Positions 9,228 to 22,413 of a stretch of 64,000 bases of DNA are shown here, piece by piece. Both the position numbers and the translations under genes were made by a program. The stretch is taken from assembly GCA_949128115.1 (NCBI GenBank), contig OX421963.1, positions 4,712,001 to 4,776,000 of the forward strand, given 5' to 3'. Source of the stretch: Anaspis maculata (Eukaryota > Arthropoda > Insecta > Coleoptera > Scraptiidae). The notes beneath the pieces are model-generated. The model was not told the origin of the DNA, made no database searches, and saw only the letters and a list, made by a program, of their open reading frames with translations. Within the stretch, counting starts at the first letter, position 1. Each line of letters starts with the position of its first letter.

Positions 9228-10259
9228 CAGGGTGTTTCAAATTTGAATCGCGTCCTCCCAAGAAATGATGGGAAACTTCAAAAGAAGTAGACTCTCTAAA
9301 CAAATAAATGTCAGGAACAAATAATAACGAAGATATAGGCGCTCAAACTTCCACTTGAAAAATCGGTTTTTCGTCATAACGTTGGAACTTCTCAACCGAT
9401 TTTATTCAAAATTGAGCCAAAGCTTACTAGAATAACTCAGCATCTAACAATAATAACGCGTTTCGTCAAATTTTTTTCAGGGGCGTGAATAATGGGGTGC
9501 TCCCACTTTTTCATTCCTATTTTTCACCCTCTTGAGTAATTTTGTAAACTGTTCATATTTTTGATTTTTACGTCCAATTTGGAAGAGAAAGTTACGGATG
9601 CAAAATGTTGATTAAAGTTTGAATGTTTGGAACTCCGGAAAACACCTCAAAATATAATACACTTTCAAGAGTTCAAGAAAAAAAAAAGAAAAAAATGGAA
9701 ACTTCTCGTTTCTTCGAAAATCTGGTGATTTACCATCTTGAAACACCTAGAAGACCTATATAAATGGAGGCATCATTAGTTATCATGGATTTTAGTTTTC
9801 AGGCCTTTAAAATGGTGTTTTCGAGATGTTTTCCGAAGTTTCAATCTCACATATTTCGAGAACGAAGCTTCTCATCCAAATTTTGCAATCGTAATTTTGA
9901 CTTCCAAATTGAACGCAGAATCAAAAAAATCAACAGCTTACAAAATTACTTGAGGGGGTAAAAAACAGGGATGATGAAGCGGAGGCACCCTCCATTATCC
10001 ACGACCCTGAGGGACTTTGGTGGAACGCGTTTTTATTGTTTGAAACCAATCATTTTCAGTGAGCTTTAGTTCAAGTTTGAACAAAATCGTTTGATAAGCT
10101 CTAAAGTTAGAACGGAAAATCGATCAATGAAGTTCAACTTTGAACGCCTATATCTCCGTTATTATCCGTTTCTGACATATATTTCTTCGGGAAAGTCTAC
10201 TTCATTTGAAGTTTCTCATCATTTCCTGGATGGACGCGATTTAAATTTGGAACACCCTG
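9228..10259. mobile_element. Nested palindromic element, CAGGGTG ends, TA target
   Basis: The ends are CAGGGTGTTTCAAATTTGAA at the left and its near-complement at the right, both flanked by TATA, as expected for a TA target-site duplication. The whole 1.03 kb folds: for example 9480-9600 pairs with 9890-10010, and 9632-9660 with 9815-9845. It lies inside the larger foldback. The TA target suggests the Tc1/mariner class, which is inference because no transposase is encoded. Confidence 0.8.
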
Positions 10260-11220
10260 TATATGATAGAACCTATAATTGAAATATCCAACTGAACGTT
10301 TAGAGTAATGTACGTATCCACCCTCGGTTGCAACAAGTTCTCTTCAGTTTTATTAGCGTTTTTTTTTTTTCATTCTATAAATTATGATATTTCAACTCAA
10401 TGCAAATCGGAATTTTTCCCACGATTCTTGCGTAACTCGTTAGTTTGCTGTGTTTTACACAGCACATTCACGTATCAAGTGTGTCTTCATTTTTTAAAAT
10501 ATGAAAAACTCAAGTTTTGACCATACATACATTATACAGCAAATAAACAAAATTAAAAAGTAGGACCAAACAGTTTGCACAAAGTTTTTTTTTCACATTT
10601 TGAAAGGTAAAGGCAAATCAATGGAATGACTGTATTACGTGGAATGTATCAGACTAACGAACTACGCAAGAGTTTCGAGAAAAAACGCCGACTTGCAATG
10701 AAATAAGATGGCTGAAAGACGTAAAAAAATATTGACAAAACACATGTTTTATCATGTAAAACTTGTTCAGACTCGCTTCTATTGCAATTTGAACACCATA
10801 ATTGAACTGATGATATTAAATTTAGCCGGAAACGATACCAAACATGTTTATATTCACCTAAAATCCAGAGAAAAGAAGAATCATCTACACAGTCAACATT
10901 CCCCCCCTCCAGTCTTCCCTATTCAAAAATGTTGACAGTTATCATGTCAAGATGATAGTATAAGACCTCAGTGAATCAAGATATTATGTAATTTACTTCA
11001 CATATCATATAACAGGTCGCGGTCCCGACATCAAAAATTGTGAAAAATAATGATTTTTGGTCTTTCCTCCCCTTCACCTTGCGGGCTTCCGGTGCAAAAT
11101 TTGGCTTGGCAACAACGGTTTTTGTATTCAGCGGGGTCCAAACACACTCAAGACGTATGTTGCCAAACTTTAACATGACTGGCCTCTAGCATTGCTCTTT
11201 ATCCGAAAAGATCCCAGACT

Positions 11221-14200
11221 ACCCGGGTAAAAATGGCGTTATCTGTTCTGATCTGATCAGATCAAACTCGTCAGATCTGACCAGATTCGAGTTTTGGTTT
11301 AATATGATCATATATGGTTGGATCAAACCATATATATGACCATATTAGGCCTGATATGACCAAATATGTTTGCTACGAATCAAACATGATCATATCCGGC
11401 CAAATATGATCATATGATGGCTATTCTATATATCTTCAACTATATATGATAATATTAAACCAAAATTCGAAAAATGTCTATATCTGACGAATTTGATCTG
11501 ATCAAACTAGGACAGATCTGATTAGGTTTGACCTTGGGAGTTCTCTGAAATTCCTATGAGCCTTCCACTCCTGACATTTCGAGTGACCTCACGAGACAAA
11601 ACAAGACTATGTATTGAATACAAACTTCAACCAAATTGTTACAAAATAGAACTTTGAACATTTCACTCCAGACTTGAAATCCATCAAGTATTTCGGTATT
11701 GTTTCGTTTTTTTATTCAAGTTTTATCAACACTCATTCCATGACGGTGCTGAATAACGCTGCCAAAAATTTTCTCCAATCCTTGAATGTCATGCAACAAG
11801 TCATCTGATTTGACATGAATTTTTACTAAGTAGTCCTGGATTATACTCTTGTTAATCAGACCTCGCAAAATTTGTTCCTCTGTCTCTGAAAATGACAAAT
11901 TTGGTTTCACACACAATCTACATATTACTGTGGAAGTGACGATTCACTTCTCTCCTGGACTCCATTCTGCATTTCGGATCACTAATCTGTCGTGCTTGTC
12001 TCAACTCCAAATGTTCCCACAAATGCTCTCTGAAAATTGTCTCATGGTCGAATTAAATGCACTTTACTTTCCCTCCAACTCTTCGTTGCTCCAGACTAAA
12101 TGCATTGGTGCAGTTTGCATCACCACTGCCTCAGGCCATCGGTGCAAATTTGCAGTTTGTCTCAACACTGTCAACTATACTGTTCGAGCCAAATAATTTC
12201 ATCTCCTGGACCGTCAAAATCCCCGACTGATTTCGATGAATATGGCATCATTTGGAACTTTTGCACGTCACGACTTTGGTTGGCTTCCATTATCCCTAAG
12301 ATATGCCTTTCGGATGTTATCCGGTTAGCTTCCATGGACTGTGATAGAGAAGACATTCATCGATTTGCACTATGTCTTGGACCTCTATAACCTCACTTTT
12401 TCAAAAACAACATCACTTGAAACCAAATTCACAAAAATCCTCATTGTACTTCACATGGTACGTCTAAATTGATAGAGGTGGTTTTATTGATGGCCAGACA
12501 TTAAAAATTAGAACTGTTTTATGGTAAAGAAACACGATTTTCCTCTAGTGACAACGATAATCACTTGCGCCACCTCTCATAAAAAAAAACAAGGTGGGAA
12601 CAACAGCTGTCGGTGAATGGCGCCAAATTTGAAATAGCTCTCAAAACTAAATTAAATAACTTGCGCTTTCATTCTCCTCCCTACCAACTTTTCGAAAGCA
12701 GTCAGTCTAATTTTGTGAGAAATCTCAATAAGGAACATGTTATACCTACCTGTCAAATAAAAGAAAGAAGAACAGAATTGATTGAAGAATAATATACAAA
12801 TAATGAAAAAGTAGATCATATTCAGATACATATGTTCATATTTGGCTTTCTTCGCAATTAATTGAGCAGATCTGATCAAAATGTCTTCAGATATGTCCGT
12901 ATCTGGTTCTTCTCGCTGAGTAAACAGGTAGATCTGAGCAAATATCGTCATATGTGGCTGCAGACATGCTCAGATCTGGCCTTTTTCGCTAATGAATTGA
13001 GCAGATCTGACCAAATTTCATCAGATCTGAATCATATATTATAACTGTACAGCCCTTCCCCTTTATGTCGCAGATAACCCGTTGAACCCACCGAAGAGAT
13101 TAGGTGAAATTTCTTTACTTACGGTACCAATTTTGTACTTTTGCTTACACTTCACTCCTTAGAAGGTAATCTAGATCAGACCCATTTTACGTTGTGTTTT
13201 TTTCATGTTTATTAATCTAGGAGAAAGTAACCCTTTTCTCAGATTCGCTAAGGCAAGCGATTTGGGCTATAAACAATGAGTAGAGTGATAACAAACGCAA
13301 TTCTTTCAGACCACATTCTTAACTTTTCTTGAACACACGGGGAATTTCCAACGAACATCCAGTCCTTAAATTTAATTGTCAAAACTGTCTCAACTAATTT
13401 CTAGAGTCGGCAAGTCTCTTCAACTTCTATGCCGGACTCCCGCTAATTACCTTACAATTAATGACTTAGTTGATTGGAGTTACCTCCGAGAGGACCACCC
13501 AACTTCTACCCGGTAAAAGAAAAGACCTATGTGAACAAAACTAACTCGCAACCCTTTCAAGAGTCATGGCTAATCACTCATTAGCCCTCAGAGAACGACC
13601 CTGGTTGCCGATTGTGCTAATTACCGGATTCCTAGCTACCTCTACCAAGGGAGAATTACGATGTGTTCCTGAAAAGCAATCTCTGAACAAATCTATTTTT
13701 CTCGCATCTAACTGAAGCTAAATTGTGGAGGAAACAAAAGGGACGCGAGCCATGGCTCGCTAATCGACACTTAAGACAGCGGTAATCAAACGGTAATCAA
13801 TAAGTTGACCCCAAATTCAACGCAGATTTAAACAATAGCAAAACATAATTCACAATACGATTTATAATATTATAACAAGGAGTGTGTTTGCTGTTGTTGT
13901 GCAGGTAGTTTAATTTGTGATCGTCATCCTTTCCGCTTGTGAAAGGATTTTCCGGCGAGTCTTTTGGTTCACGAGTTATCGCAACTCCGCCTCGAATTAA
14001 TTTACTGAGTTTATCTTTTCTGTTACGCACGGTAGCATCAGAGTCACTGACTAACATTTGATCTTACAAAAGGTTCCTACATCTCACTACCTATTAAATC
14101 TCTGAACTTTGGCCTTCTCATTTCAGGGTGTCACCTCCTGGTGAAGGATTATATCATCTTGGTCGCCGAACTCTGAAATACTGCTAGCTAACTGTAGAAC

Positions 14201-16283
14201 AAAAGGGGGAACGTGATTCCAAAAACGCCTTTAGCGGAAATTTCTAAGAGAAAAGATTCGCTTCTTCGAGGGATTATCAAATAGACAATTACAAGGTGGA
14301 AACTGTTAGGACGTGCGCTTTCTTCTTGTTGGACCGCGCCTTAAAGTTCATCTCTGAAGAGTTCGCTACCGACCGCGACCCCGCGTTTTGAAATCTTTAA
14401 ACAACCCTGCGATTCGATTCGACGCGGAACTTTGCAGCTTGGCCTTGGAGATTAAAGTTGATAACGGTGGATCTGATTCAACTGCCCATTCAACTGGTAC
14501 CAGATTGAACCATTATAGACCATTGTTGCTCTTCTGTTGTGTGGGATGAGCGCAGAAATCAAAGGGTTAATTTCTAACTTCGCGATAGCTTCCACGTTGT
14601 TTCGGCCATCTCTCGTCAAACGACAATATTAGGGTTCGGATAGTTTGATGCAGTGTGGATTGCGATACCAGGTCGTGTTACTTAGGTAACCCAAAGTCAG
14701 CCTGTTTACTAGAGCTTAGTACTTGAAGACTTTCTCAAAACCGAATAATTAGGGCTCTCTTGTGAAGCTCAATAATAGATCAATGGACAATTAAAATTTT
14801 GCTGTTGTTTAAACAACCAATTTCGAAGTCTACCTGCACTCAACAACTGATACTAAAGAAATTGCAAATAGCACCACCAACCTTTGATTTGCAGGAAAGG
14901 GTAATCCAATCGGCAATTTAGACAAACACTGGTCAGTGGATACCTCAACGGTAAATCACTATTCTCACTTGGAAAAACGCTTCGACACAACGCCTGTACG
15001 TGAAATTACACTACAACTTAAGGCCGGTGGTCACAAATCACAAATGAATTTTAAACGAAATTTGTACTTTAATCACTTGCGACTGAAATGACAATCAATA
15101 ATCTTGACTTAGTAACACTTTGAAGAGCAATTTTCTCGGATAAGTTTTAATTCTTAACCCCAGACAACCTTTCTCGTTCGTCACCAAAACTCAAGAGAGC
15201 TTCTTCTTCCTTCAATCTTCTCACGAGATTTTTTTTAAACACCACCCCCACATCCCTTACCCTGGAATTTTGCAGCCAATCAGACACGTCGTCTTTACTC
15301 AATCGACCCTCTTCTTCGATCTCTAGTTTGGCGCGCACAGGGCTCCTACCCCCCACTGCTTTATCTCTTGTTTCTAGAGGTTTGCGTAGATGGCGGTGCT
15401 AGTCACATTTTCAACTTAAAATATTATTTTGTTTAAATAAGAGACAGTTTTGACGGAAACATAATTTCGGCTGAGCTGTAGTGATTCTTCTTTACTAATT
15501 CACGGAATGACCATGTTTCAATTCGTCTTTTGAAGACTTATCTAAATTTTCGCGGCCACGACTTTTCATAGCTCGATTGACATCGTGCTTGGTTTTAAAT
15601 TGACGTAAATGACGAAAGAACCACTTCAGCGTCACCCACTCCTTAATCTAACAATTATTTAACTAATTAGTTTAAAATTTCAGCTTTGGTTTACTACATT
15701 TATGCCGGCCTTTGGGACGCCCAACAAATGCGGCACAAGGCACATACCCGCGGCGTCCTTTGTATTCCATGCTTTTGTATAGTCATTTAAACACGTTCGT
15801 GTGTTCACATGATAGTTTTCACTTATCCGTTTTTTATAAGGCCCGAAGCCGCCCCCGGGTCCCCAACTTTCTCGGAACTTTGTCCCAGTTTTTATGGCTT
15901 CCTCCTCATTGTGACTCATTTATTTTTCTCAAAATACAACTCGTAGCCACCCACTGTGTGTCCTTCGATTTATTTCCGGACGCTGTCGAATATCACCCAA
16001 AGGGTACGGTTTTTGGTTTTCCCCGGCAAGGTGCAGATGCTTTGATCCCAAGTCGAATCTCACAATATGTATATATCTGGCTCTTTTCTCCAACTACTCA
16101 AGCAGATCTGATCAAATTTCACCAGATCTGGAATCCAATATGTCTATATCTGGCTTTTTTCGCTGAATAATTCAGCGTATCTGATCGAATCTGATCTTAT
16201 CTAGCTTCAAATCTGCCCATATCCAATCCAGATTAAATTTTATCAGAACAAATAAAGTTAGATAAAACTATTTTTACCCGGGT
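11221..16283. mobile_element. TIR element with ACCCGGGTAAAAAT ends
   Basis: The left end starts ACCCGGGTAAAAAT (11221) and the right end is the exact complement (ending 16283). Subterminal DNA on both sides is packed with variants of AGATCTGATCAAA and ATATGATCATAT-like words (11240-11530, 12820-13040, 16050-16260). The block at 12840-13040 matches 16060-16200 in the same orientation. Weak ORFs at 11716-12390 show no recognisable domain. A probable solo LTR (13066-15698) divides it; without that it is about 2.4 kb. The superfamily is unknown and no target-site duplication was identified. Confidence 0.6.
13066..15698. mobile_element. Candidate 2.6-kb solo LTR
   Basis: The segment begins TGTCGCAG and ends CTACA, giving the TG...CA termini of an LTR. 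It is flanked on both sides by TTTA (13062-13065 and 15699-15702), consistent with a short retroviral-type target-site duplication. Its base composition is more balanced than the AT-rich element around it, and it has no long ORF. A second copy was not seen in the window, so the identification rests on termini and flanks only. The alternative is ordinary low-copy DNA. Confidence 0.35.
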
Positions 16284-16369
16284 ATTATGACCTTCCAAGC
16301 ATCTTGTTTTTGCAGCGTCTTCTTCTTTTTCTAGTTTCGTTCTGGAAACGAAAAATAAAACAACTGAGG

Positions 16370-16700
16370 CTTTAGCTGGGCTTCAAAAAACACCTGAATA
16401 CCCAAGAGGGCTTACTGTAGATTCGAATGCTAAGAGTACACAATGGAGCTAATTGGGGTTCTGAAAAGAGAATAACAGATGAAGACGGGACGCATAGGCC
16501 GTCCAGAAAACACAAGAAAGCATGAGGGGGCAGGCTACAAACCGAGGAATATTGCAAGAAGTGAAAGAGCTCAATATGGTTTTGAGAAAAAAGAACGCAG
16601 CAAAGGGAACCCAGTGGGGCTTTCAACAGTATAGGGATACAGGAGAGGGCTCACTACAGTTTTGATAGCTGTAGAATACAAAAGTGGTTGGTTACAGTTT
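16370..16700. repeat. Minisatellite family M1, second locus
   Basis: Same phrases as 745-1200: AAACACAAGA, GGTTCTGAAAA, CTCAATATGGTTTTGAGAAA and GGGCTCACTACAG. Units of roughly 55-60 bases are heavily diverged. It lies just outside the right end of the ACCCGGGT element. It is non-coding. Confidence 0.5.
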
Positions 16701-18186
16701 TGCGACTTTCAGGTTAACCATTTGCGGCGTGCTTTGTTTTTTATGTTTGACTGAAGGCACGGGTAATTTGTTGCTCAAAAAGGTGAAAAAGTGAGTGTCT
16801 CTCATCGCAAACCCGTAGAAAGAATATAAAGATCGCAAAACATGAATTGAAAATCATAGATTTGCAATAGATAAGAAGAAAAAAGACAGACTATTTCATG
16901 TGAAACATAAATTGAACAGAAAAGAACATCAGCAGTGATAAGTTACCCCAATATTCTATTTATATACAGTATACGTAATAATCATAACTACGCCACTGAC
17001 TGTACGTCTTTTTGCCAAAAACCACAACACCACTCAATAACAACAAAATAATATTTGACAGCTCACACGCGCAGATTAATCGCCGTCGTCGCGTAGCGTT
17101 TTGCAATTATCGGCTTCTCGCCCTCCCGAGTTTCTCTCTCGCTGTGGGCGAAAACGAAAAGCAAAAGGGCTTTTACAAGACGGTGAATGAATCGCGGTCC
17201 TTGATGGCAAGGCGATAAAAGCCCCTTCGGTCTCTTTCTTGCCTGTGTATATGCCCGGGTTCCCTTAAACTTTAAAACCGGGTGTGCTCAATAGTTTTGT
17301 ATTCCTGCTCGTTGTGTATACCCTACTGTGCCGTATATATAAGTCCTAAAAGGACGAAAACTTTTCGCATCCTTGCGATCTTTTGATCCCGAAAGTTACT
17401 CTCCGCTGCTAATGGTCTTCGCTCTTTGTGCCAAACCGAATCAGTTCGGGAACAAATTTTTCGCCGGTTTCAATTTTGCCGTCAGCTCCCTTCGGCGGCC
17501 TGGCGCGTCTCAGACTGGTGCGTGCCGGTTATTGCTTTTGCACCGAAATTACCGGGCATTTAGTCTAAATGGCGCATTGGACCGGTCGTGGAAAACTTGG
17601 CATATAAAACGTGAAGATTTGCAGCGCCTGGAATTTAATTCGTGTAATTTGAGCGGATAATTGATACAATTTGTCGAATTGAACGCGTCGTTAAACGGAC
17701 GATATGAAAAGATTGATGGCCAAGTTAGGTGCTTTAGCTTTACTGCATTGGGCTGTTTCTTTCCAGAGGCTGATATTATAATTATTTTTTTGGTAGTGAC
17801 TTGAAACTGGCATACCATCACAACGGTACCTTTGTGTTGACTAGATATGCATTGCCTGAATTTTGTTTCCATGCACCAACCCCGTAAGTTCGCTCGCGTC
17901 AAGCTGCAACAAACACAAAGTTTCAAACTAACTAAATTGGTTTCTGCAAAGGTTAGTGTTTGCCAGGCCAGGGCTCACGTAAACCCGGAATTGCTCTGGA
18001 ACAACACCACCGTATAACCATTTTTGGGTGTGCATAAATGAGTTTCAAAATCACCCTGGAACGTGCTAATTAAATTCGCAACTAGATCCACCTATTTGTA
18101 TACACCGTCGACGGAACAAACAAACCGGGCTTTGGCCGAAATAAGGAACAGGGAATGTCCATAATAGTCGGATAAAAACGACTAGT
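16701..18186. other. Low-copy, GC-richer segment, no gene recognised
   Basis: No inverted or tandem repeats were found here. The stretch 17050-17560 is richer in C and G than its surroundings and contains a TATA-like CGTATATATAAG at 17332-17343. Short ORFs do not resemble known proteins. It could be a promoter or enhancer of a gene outside the window; nothing decisive is visible. Confidence 0.3.
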
Positions 18187-18634
18187 AATGGGGAACTATA
18201 GTGGCAAACGCCTGAAGTAATGGCGTTCGTGTGCCATGCACCCTAGCTATCATAAGTGTCATTTTAAGCGTACATAACCTCAACTTTGGAAGTGTAATTT
18301 CATTTTCATTTGTCAGCACTCAGCATATAATCAGCGGTTTGCGTCACTTTGTGAGTTAAAAAGCAGAGAAAAGTCGAAAAGTCGACAAGCGAAATATAGC
18401 GGTGAAAAAAAAAAGGTAGTGCCGTGTTATGGACCAGGCTGCACCTTGCACCAGCTCTTTCTTTTCCTCTCAGTGGGGCTCCTCTTCGCCTCGACTCTTC
18501 TTTGAGCATTAGCACTTTTCCCCTTTCCGTACATTTCTTGGAGGGAGGTTATGTACGATAACTGTCAAGAGTGTCAATATGGGTGCATAGAACACGTCGC
18601 CCTCTACAATCCGTTTTGCCTATAGTTCCCCATT
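18187..18634. mobile_element. MITE with ~105-bp TIRs
   Basis: The ends are AATGGGGAACTATAG and its complement. The inverted similarity covers about 105 bases on each side, including GCACCC near the inside of each arm and GTACATAACCTC. The element is 448 bases with no coding capacity. No clear target-site duplication was seen. Confidence 0.75.
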
Positions 18635-19325
18635 GGAACAGAACTAAATGGAATATGAAGCCCAAATCAGGAGTTGATTAAAAATGTTTCGGCAGTGTAT
18701 CGCGCCAGCCTGATGGCATCCCGCTGATTTGTACAAGGGCCGTTTGAAAGGCGGCGGGTCCTTTGCTTATCTGGCAAGACCTTTTCGCTTCCGCCTTGGT
18801 GCGGCTTTGCTGCTTTGCGCACACAAAGGAACGTGGAACATCCAGTTGCGACCCGCAACAATTCGATATTGTCTTGTTAATTTAATATGGTGTACAGCAA
18901 CCGTTTGGATTCGAGGCAAGCAAGCCTCCAAACACGTGACGCCACCCTTGTACTAATAAACCGAAGAACGTGCAATCCGCTTAACTGATTAATTACTGCT
19001 ACCTCTCTACCTTGGGCGCTCAGATAAGAGGCGGGGGAGACCCTTTTCCCGTCTCTCAGGACTCGTGCCTCATGCGAATACCAAGTAATCTATCTCGGGG
19101 AGCATAGACGTATTCGGAAATTGCCCATTTTTCTCCATAAACGGCTAAAAAGTGCTTCTCATACTAAACTGCTCAACAATGAAAGTGTTACAAAGCAAAA
19201 GTTTACCCAATTTTGAACCGCTGTAACTTTTGATTGGCACAAACAATTCTGATTCTGTTTCAAGTACTAAAGAGCCCAATTTTTTGACCATCTTTCTTGT
19301 CAATATGGAATCCATAGAGCCCCTT
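18635..19325. other. Low-copy DNA, nothing recognised
   Basis: No repeats and no credible ORF. Composition is fairly GC-rich to about 19090, then AT-rich. Confidence 0.3.
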
Positions 19326-21013
19326 ATATAGTGGACGTGGTACAACCGAAATATGAAATATAAGTTGCAAATGATGATAATGGCAAACCACTTTGCAGGG
19401 TTACAACTGAGACCCAAATAAACGATTTGACCCGCAGTGCTTTTCTTTTCGTCCCTTAGGATTTGAATAGCACCCCCTTTTCAAAATCGCGGATATTATC
19501 CAGGGGCAGAAGGTATCGAATAGGCTAGTGATGTCCAGCTTGGTAAAAATATATTGGGCTATGTCTCAATCGGTTTCTGGGACATCAAACACTATTTAAA
19601 AAAATTATGGAACATTGCCATTCACCGCAGGCAAATTTGGTGGAGGCGCCAGAAGGAATTTAGTACTAGATTTTAGCACAAGACATCTCATTTTGTAGAA
19701 AAGTGAATTTTTCTTGCTACCCTATACCTTCCATGAAAAACGACATTGAGGAGTGTTGGAGAAAAAATTAAAAAATGTTTAAAAAAAGAGATTGTTTTAT
19801 TTCTTTTATTTCCATAAAAATTACCTTATCTGTAGATTTTGATGTGTCCTTTCTAAATTTGCACTTTTCCGATCTCTATCTCTGCAGCACGCACCGCCAT
19901 ATTGGAAAAATGATGTCTGAAAAGAAGTTTTCGACAATATCTGAATTTTGGCCTTTGTGACATTGAAATGTTTATATACATATGAAAGCACATTCAATCC
20001 TCGACAGTTTGACATCTGAACCAGCTCTGTGCGACCTGCAGTTCTTGAGCTAGACCTTCTGGAAGTATCAATTTTTGGTTCCAAAAGAATTTGAAATCAC
20101 CTCTTGGGGCTGTGTCAGGTCCACCAATGTTCATGGTTTGTGATAAATGACGACGCGTTATTGATGGGTAACTTGATTGAGACATGGTGGTGATACAGTG
20201 GTGAAATCCGATAGGCGCAGTCACTATTTAACACCGAAAATTGATACTTCCGGAAGCTCTAGCTCAAGAACCCCGAGTTGCACATAGATGGTTCAGATGT
20301 CAAATCGTGGAAAATTGGATGTACTTTCATACGTTCATAAACATTTCAATCTTACATGGACTAAAATTTGAATATTGTCAAAAACTTCTTTTCAGATCTC
20401 ATTTTTCCAAGATGGCGGTGCGCACTGCAAAGATATAAATCGGAAAAGTGCAAATTCAGGAAGAGCACATCAAAATTCACAAATAATCAATTTTCATGAG
20501 AATAAAAAAATAAAAAAAATCTTTTTTTTTTCAAATTAGTTTTTAATTATTTTTTTAACATTCCTCAATGTTTTTTCTTATGGAAGGTATTAGATAACAG
20601 GAAAAATTCACTTTTCTTCAAAATTAGATACCTTGTGTTAAAATCGGTTGAAAAATAAAAATTTTACAGCGATTTTCTTATGACCGTACTAAATTCACTT
20701 TGGCGCCTCCACCAAATTTGCCTGCGACAGATGTCAATGTTCCACCATTTTTTTAAATAGTGTTTGACGTACCAGAAACCGATCGAGACATAGCTTCATA
20801 TATTTTAACAAATCTGGACAACACCAGGCTATTCGATACCTTCTGCCCCTAGATAAAATCCGCCATTTTGAAAAAGGGGCGCCATTCAAATCCTAAGGGA
20901 CGGGAAAAAAAGCACTGCGGGTCAAATCGTTTATATAAGTCTGAGTTACGATCCTGCGAAGTGGTTTGCCTTCATCATAATTTGCAACTTGTTTTTTCCA
21001 ACCACGTCCACTA
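19326..21013. mobile_element. Foldback element, family A, copy 1
   Basis: A 1.7-kb palindrome with arms of about 750 bases. The outer ends read TAGTGGACGTGG and CCACGTCCACTA. Paired landmarks are GACCCGCAGTGCTTTT (19430) with its complement at 20910, GGTATCGAATAGGCTAG (19513) with its complement at 20830, GCAAATTTGGTGGAGGCGCC (19631) with its complement at 20700, and CATATTGGAAAAATGA (19898) with its complement at 20400. The unpaired centre is about 20085-20225. It is related to the element at 38388-40752. It is non-coding. Confidence 0.8.
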
Positions 21014-21839
21014 CTAAAACTTCTACAGGGTGATGAACAGAGCAGTGCAAAATTGATGAAAGTTCAACATACCCCCGTTCTCGTTAAATTTTTTTTCTCG
21101 AGAGTATCAACACCAAATTTATGAAATATGATGTGTTCCCTCGGAACGGTTTTTGAATTTTTGGGATTCCAGTCGAAACAGCCAAAATATGATTCTTTAT
21201 TGTGAATACTGTATATAAATTCCTGTAGCAACGCTAAAACATTGGAACTTTTCATATCAAGATGACGCCACTTGGTGGGCTTGTTCACTGAACAATCCCA
21301 AGCAATTTGACTTGCAACACGTTCCTATTGTCCATAGTGTAGGGGTGAAGAAAAGCCCAATTGGCAGCGTACTTTTTGGTACTGCTCCTAAAGTTCAGGT
21401 TTTTAGCATTGAAAAAAGGTTATTTTTTACTCTCTAAATAAAAAACCAATCGATAAATGTCCGCCCAAACTATAACGTTTGCTGCTACAATTACAAAAAT
21501 ACCAATTCACTTCAAATTACAAAAGAGGCAGCTAACTGATAATTGCAGACGCATTGTCACGAGCCTATTTGTCCGGAACGGGGAAATATGTCAATGAATG
21601 AAGATGAACAAATATGCGTAATCAATTCAGGTTTGGATATTACAGATGAATATCTCGGAAAAATAAAAATTGGAACTGGAAAAGATGAAGAATTGAAGAT
21701 TCTTTCTCAAATTCTTACCCGGGGTTGGCCAAATAACAATAAAGTGAACAAAAAAAATGAAACTTTATACGAAGTACAAGTTCGAAAAAATGCCACCCAA
21801 GTTTCACCCTTTCGCTCCCCGCACCTCATCTAAAAAGTC

Positions 21840-22410
21840 CAAAATGGCAATATCTACTTTGTGATACATTAAACTGAAGGAAATTGAATTCTCTTCATGA
21901 AAAATTTTTTTTCAAATTTTTTGAAACCTCCATCTTCCTCACAAAACACCCCAAATGTCTAATTTATTCGGAGAGGGGTTGAAAATTCCAAAAAATTGTT
22001 TTCGGGAAGAGAATTCATTTCCCTTCAATTTGATGTATCACAAAGTAGGTGGAGATTCGTTAAATTTTGAAGCTGTGGTGGAGGAGAGCAAAAAGGGTCA
22101 ATTTGGGTAGCACTTTTTCCACCAAAAATTCTTTTCTCCGATGTTTTCTATGATGACACTGACTGAATTAAAAACAATTGAGGGGTCCAGAATCAATAAG
22201 AAGGCAGTCAGATAATTTTTAGGGCAAAGGAAGGTGGGGTTAAAATTTTTGTGAATATATTTTTTTCAGAAAGAAAATTCAATTCTCTCCAATTTGATGT
22301 ATCGCAAAGTAAGTCATGTCATTCGAAATTTCAAAGTTGGGGTGAGTGGGAGCGAAGGCGCTAAAGATAGAAACTTGCCAATATGTTTTAGATGTCCCCT
22401 TCGATATAAA
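21840..22410. repeat. Degenerate long-period repeat family T
   Basis: Copies of a phrase with GAATT-CTCTTC, CAATTTGATGTATC(A/G)CAAAGTA and AAATTTCAAAG occur near 21860, 22010 and 22275. The same phrase in variant form recurs at 36541-37215, 37720-37880 and 40775-41500. Spacing between units is roughly 150-300 bases. It is non-coding. Confidence 0.55.
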
Positions 22411-22413
22411 AAT

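Larger units (their letters stand above)
7830..11181. mobile_element. Large foldback element with ~590-bp arms
   Basis: The left arm (about 7830-8420) is repeated in inverted orientation at about 10590-11181. Matching landmarks are AAGTTTGGCAACATA, GGACCCCGCTGAATAC, TTTTGCACCGGAAGCCCGC, ATGTTGACTGTGTAGATGA and ACATGTTTGGTATCGTTTC. Identity is roughly 75-80 percent by eye. A third, partial arm copy lies in direct orientation at 10370-10510. The interior holds a degenerate tandem repeat (8640-9030) and a second foldback (9228-10259). No transposase frame is present, so it is non-autonomous. The termini are approximate and no target-site duplication was found. Confidence 0.75.

Noticed and set aside
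11716..12390. Overlapping ORFs possibly from a transposase
   Set aside because: The frames are short and interrupted, and I recognise no catalytic or zinc-finger motif; left as unassigned interior of the ACCCGGGT element.
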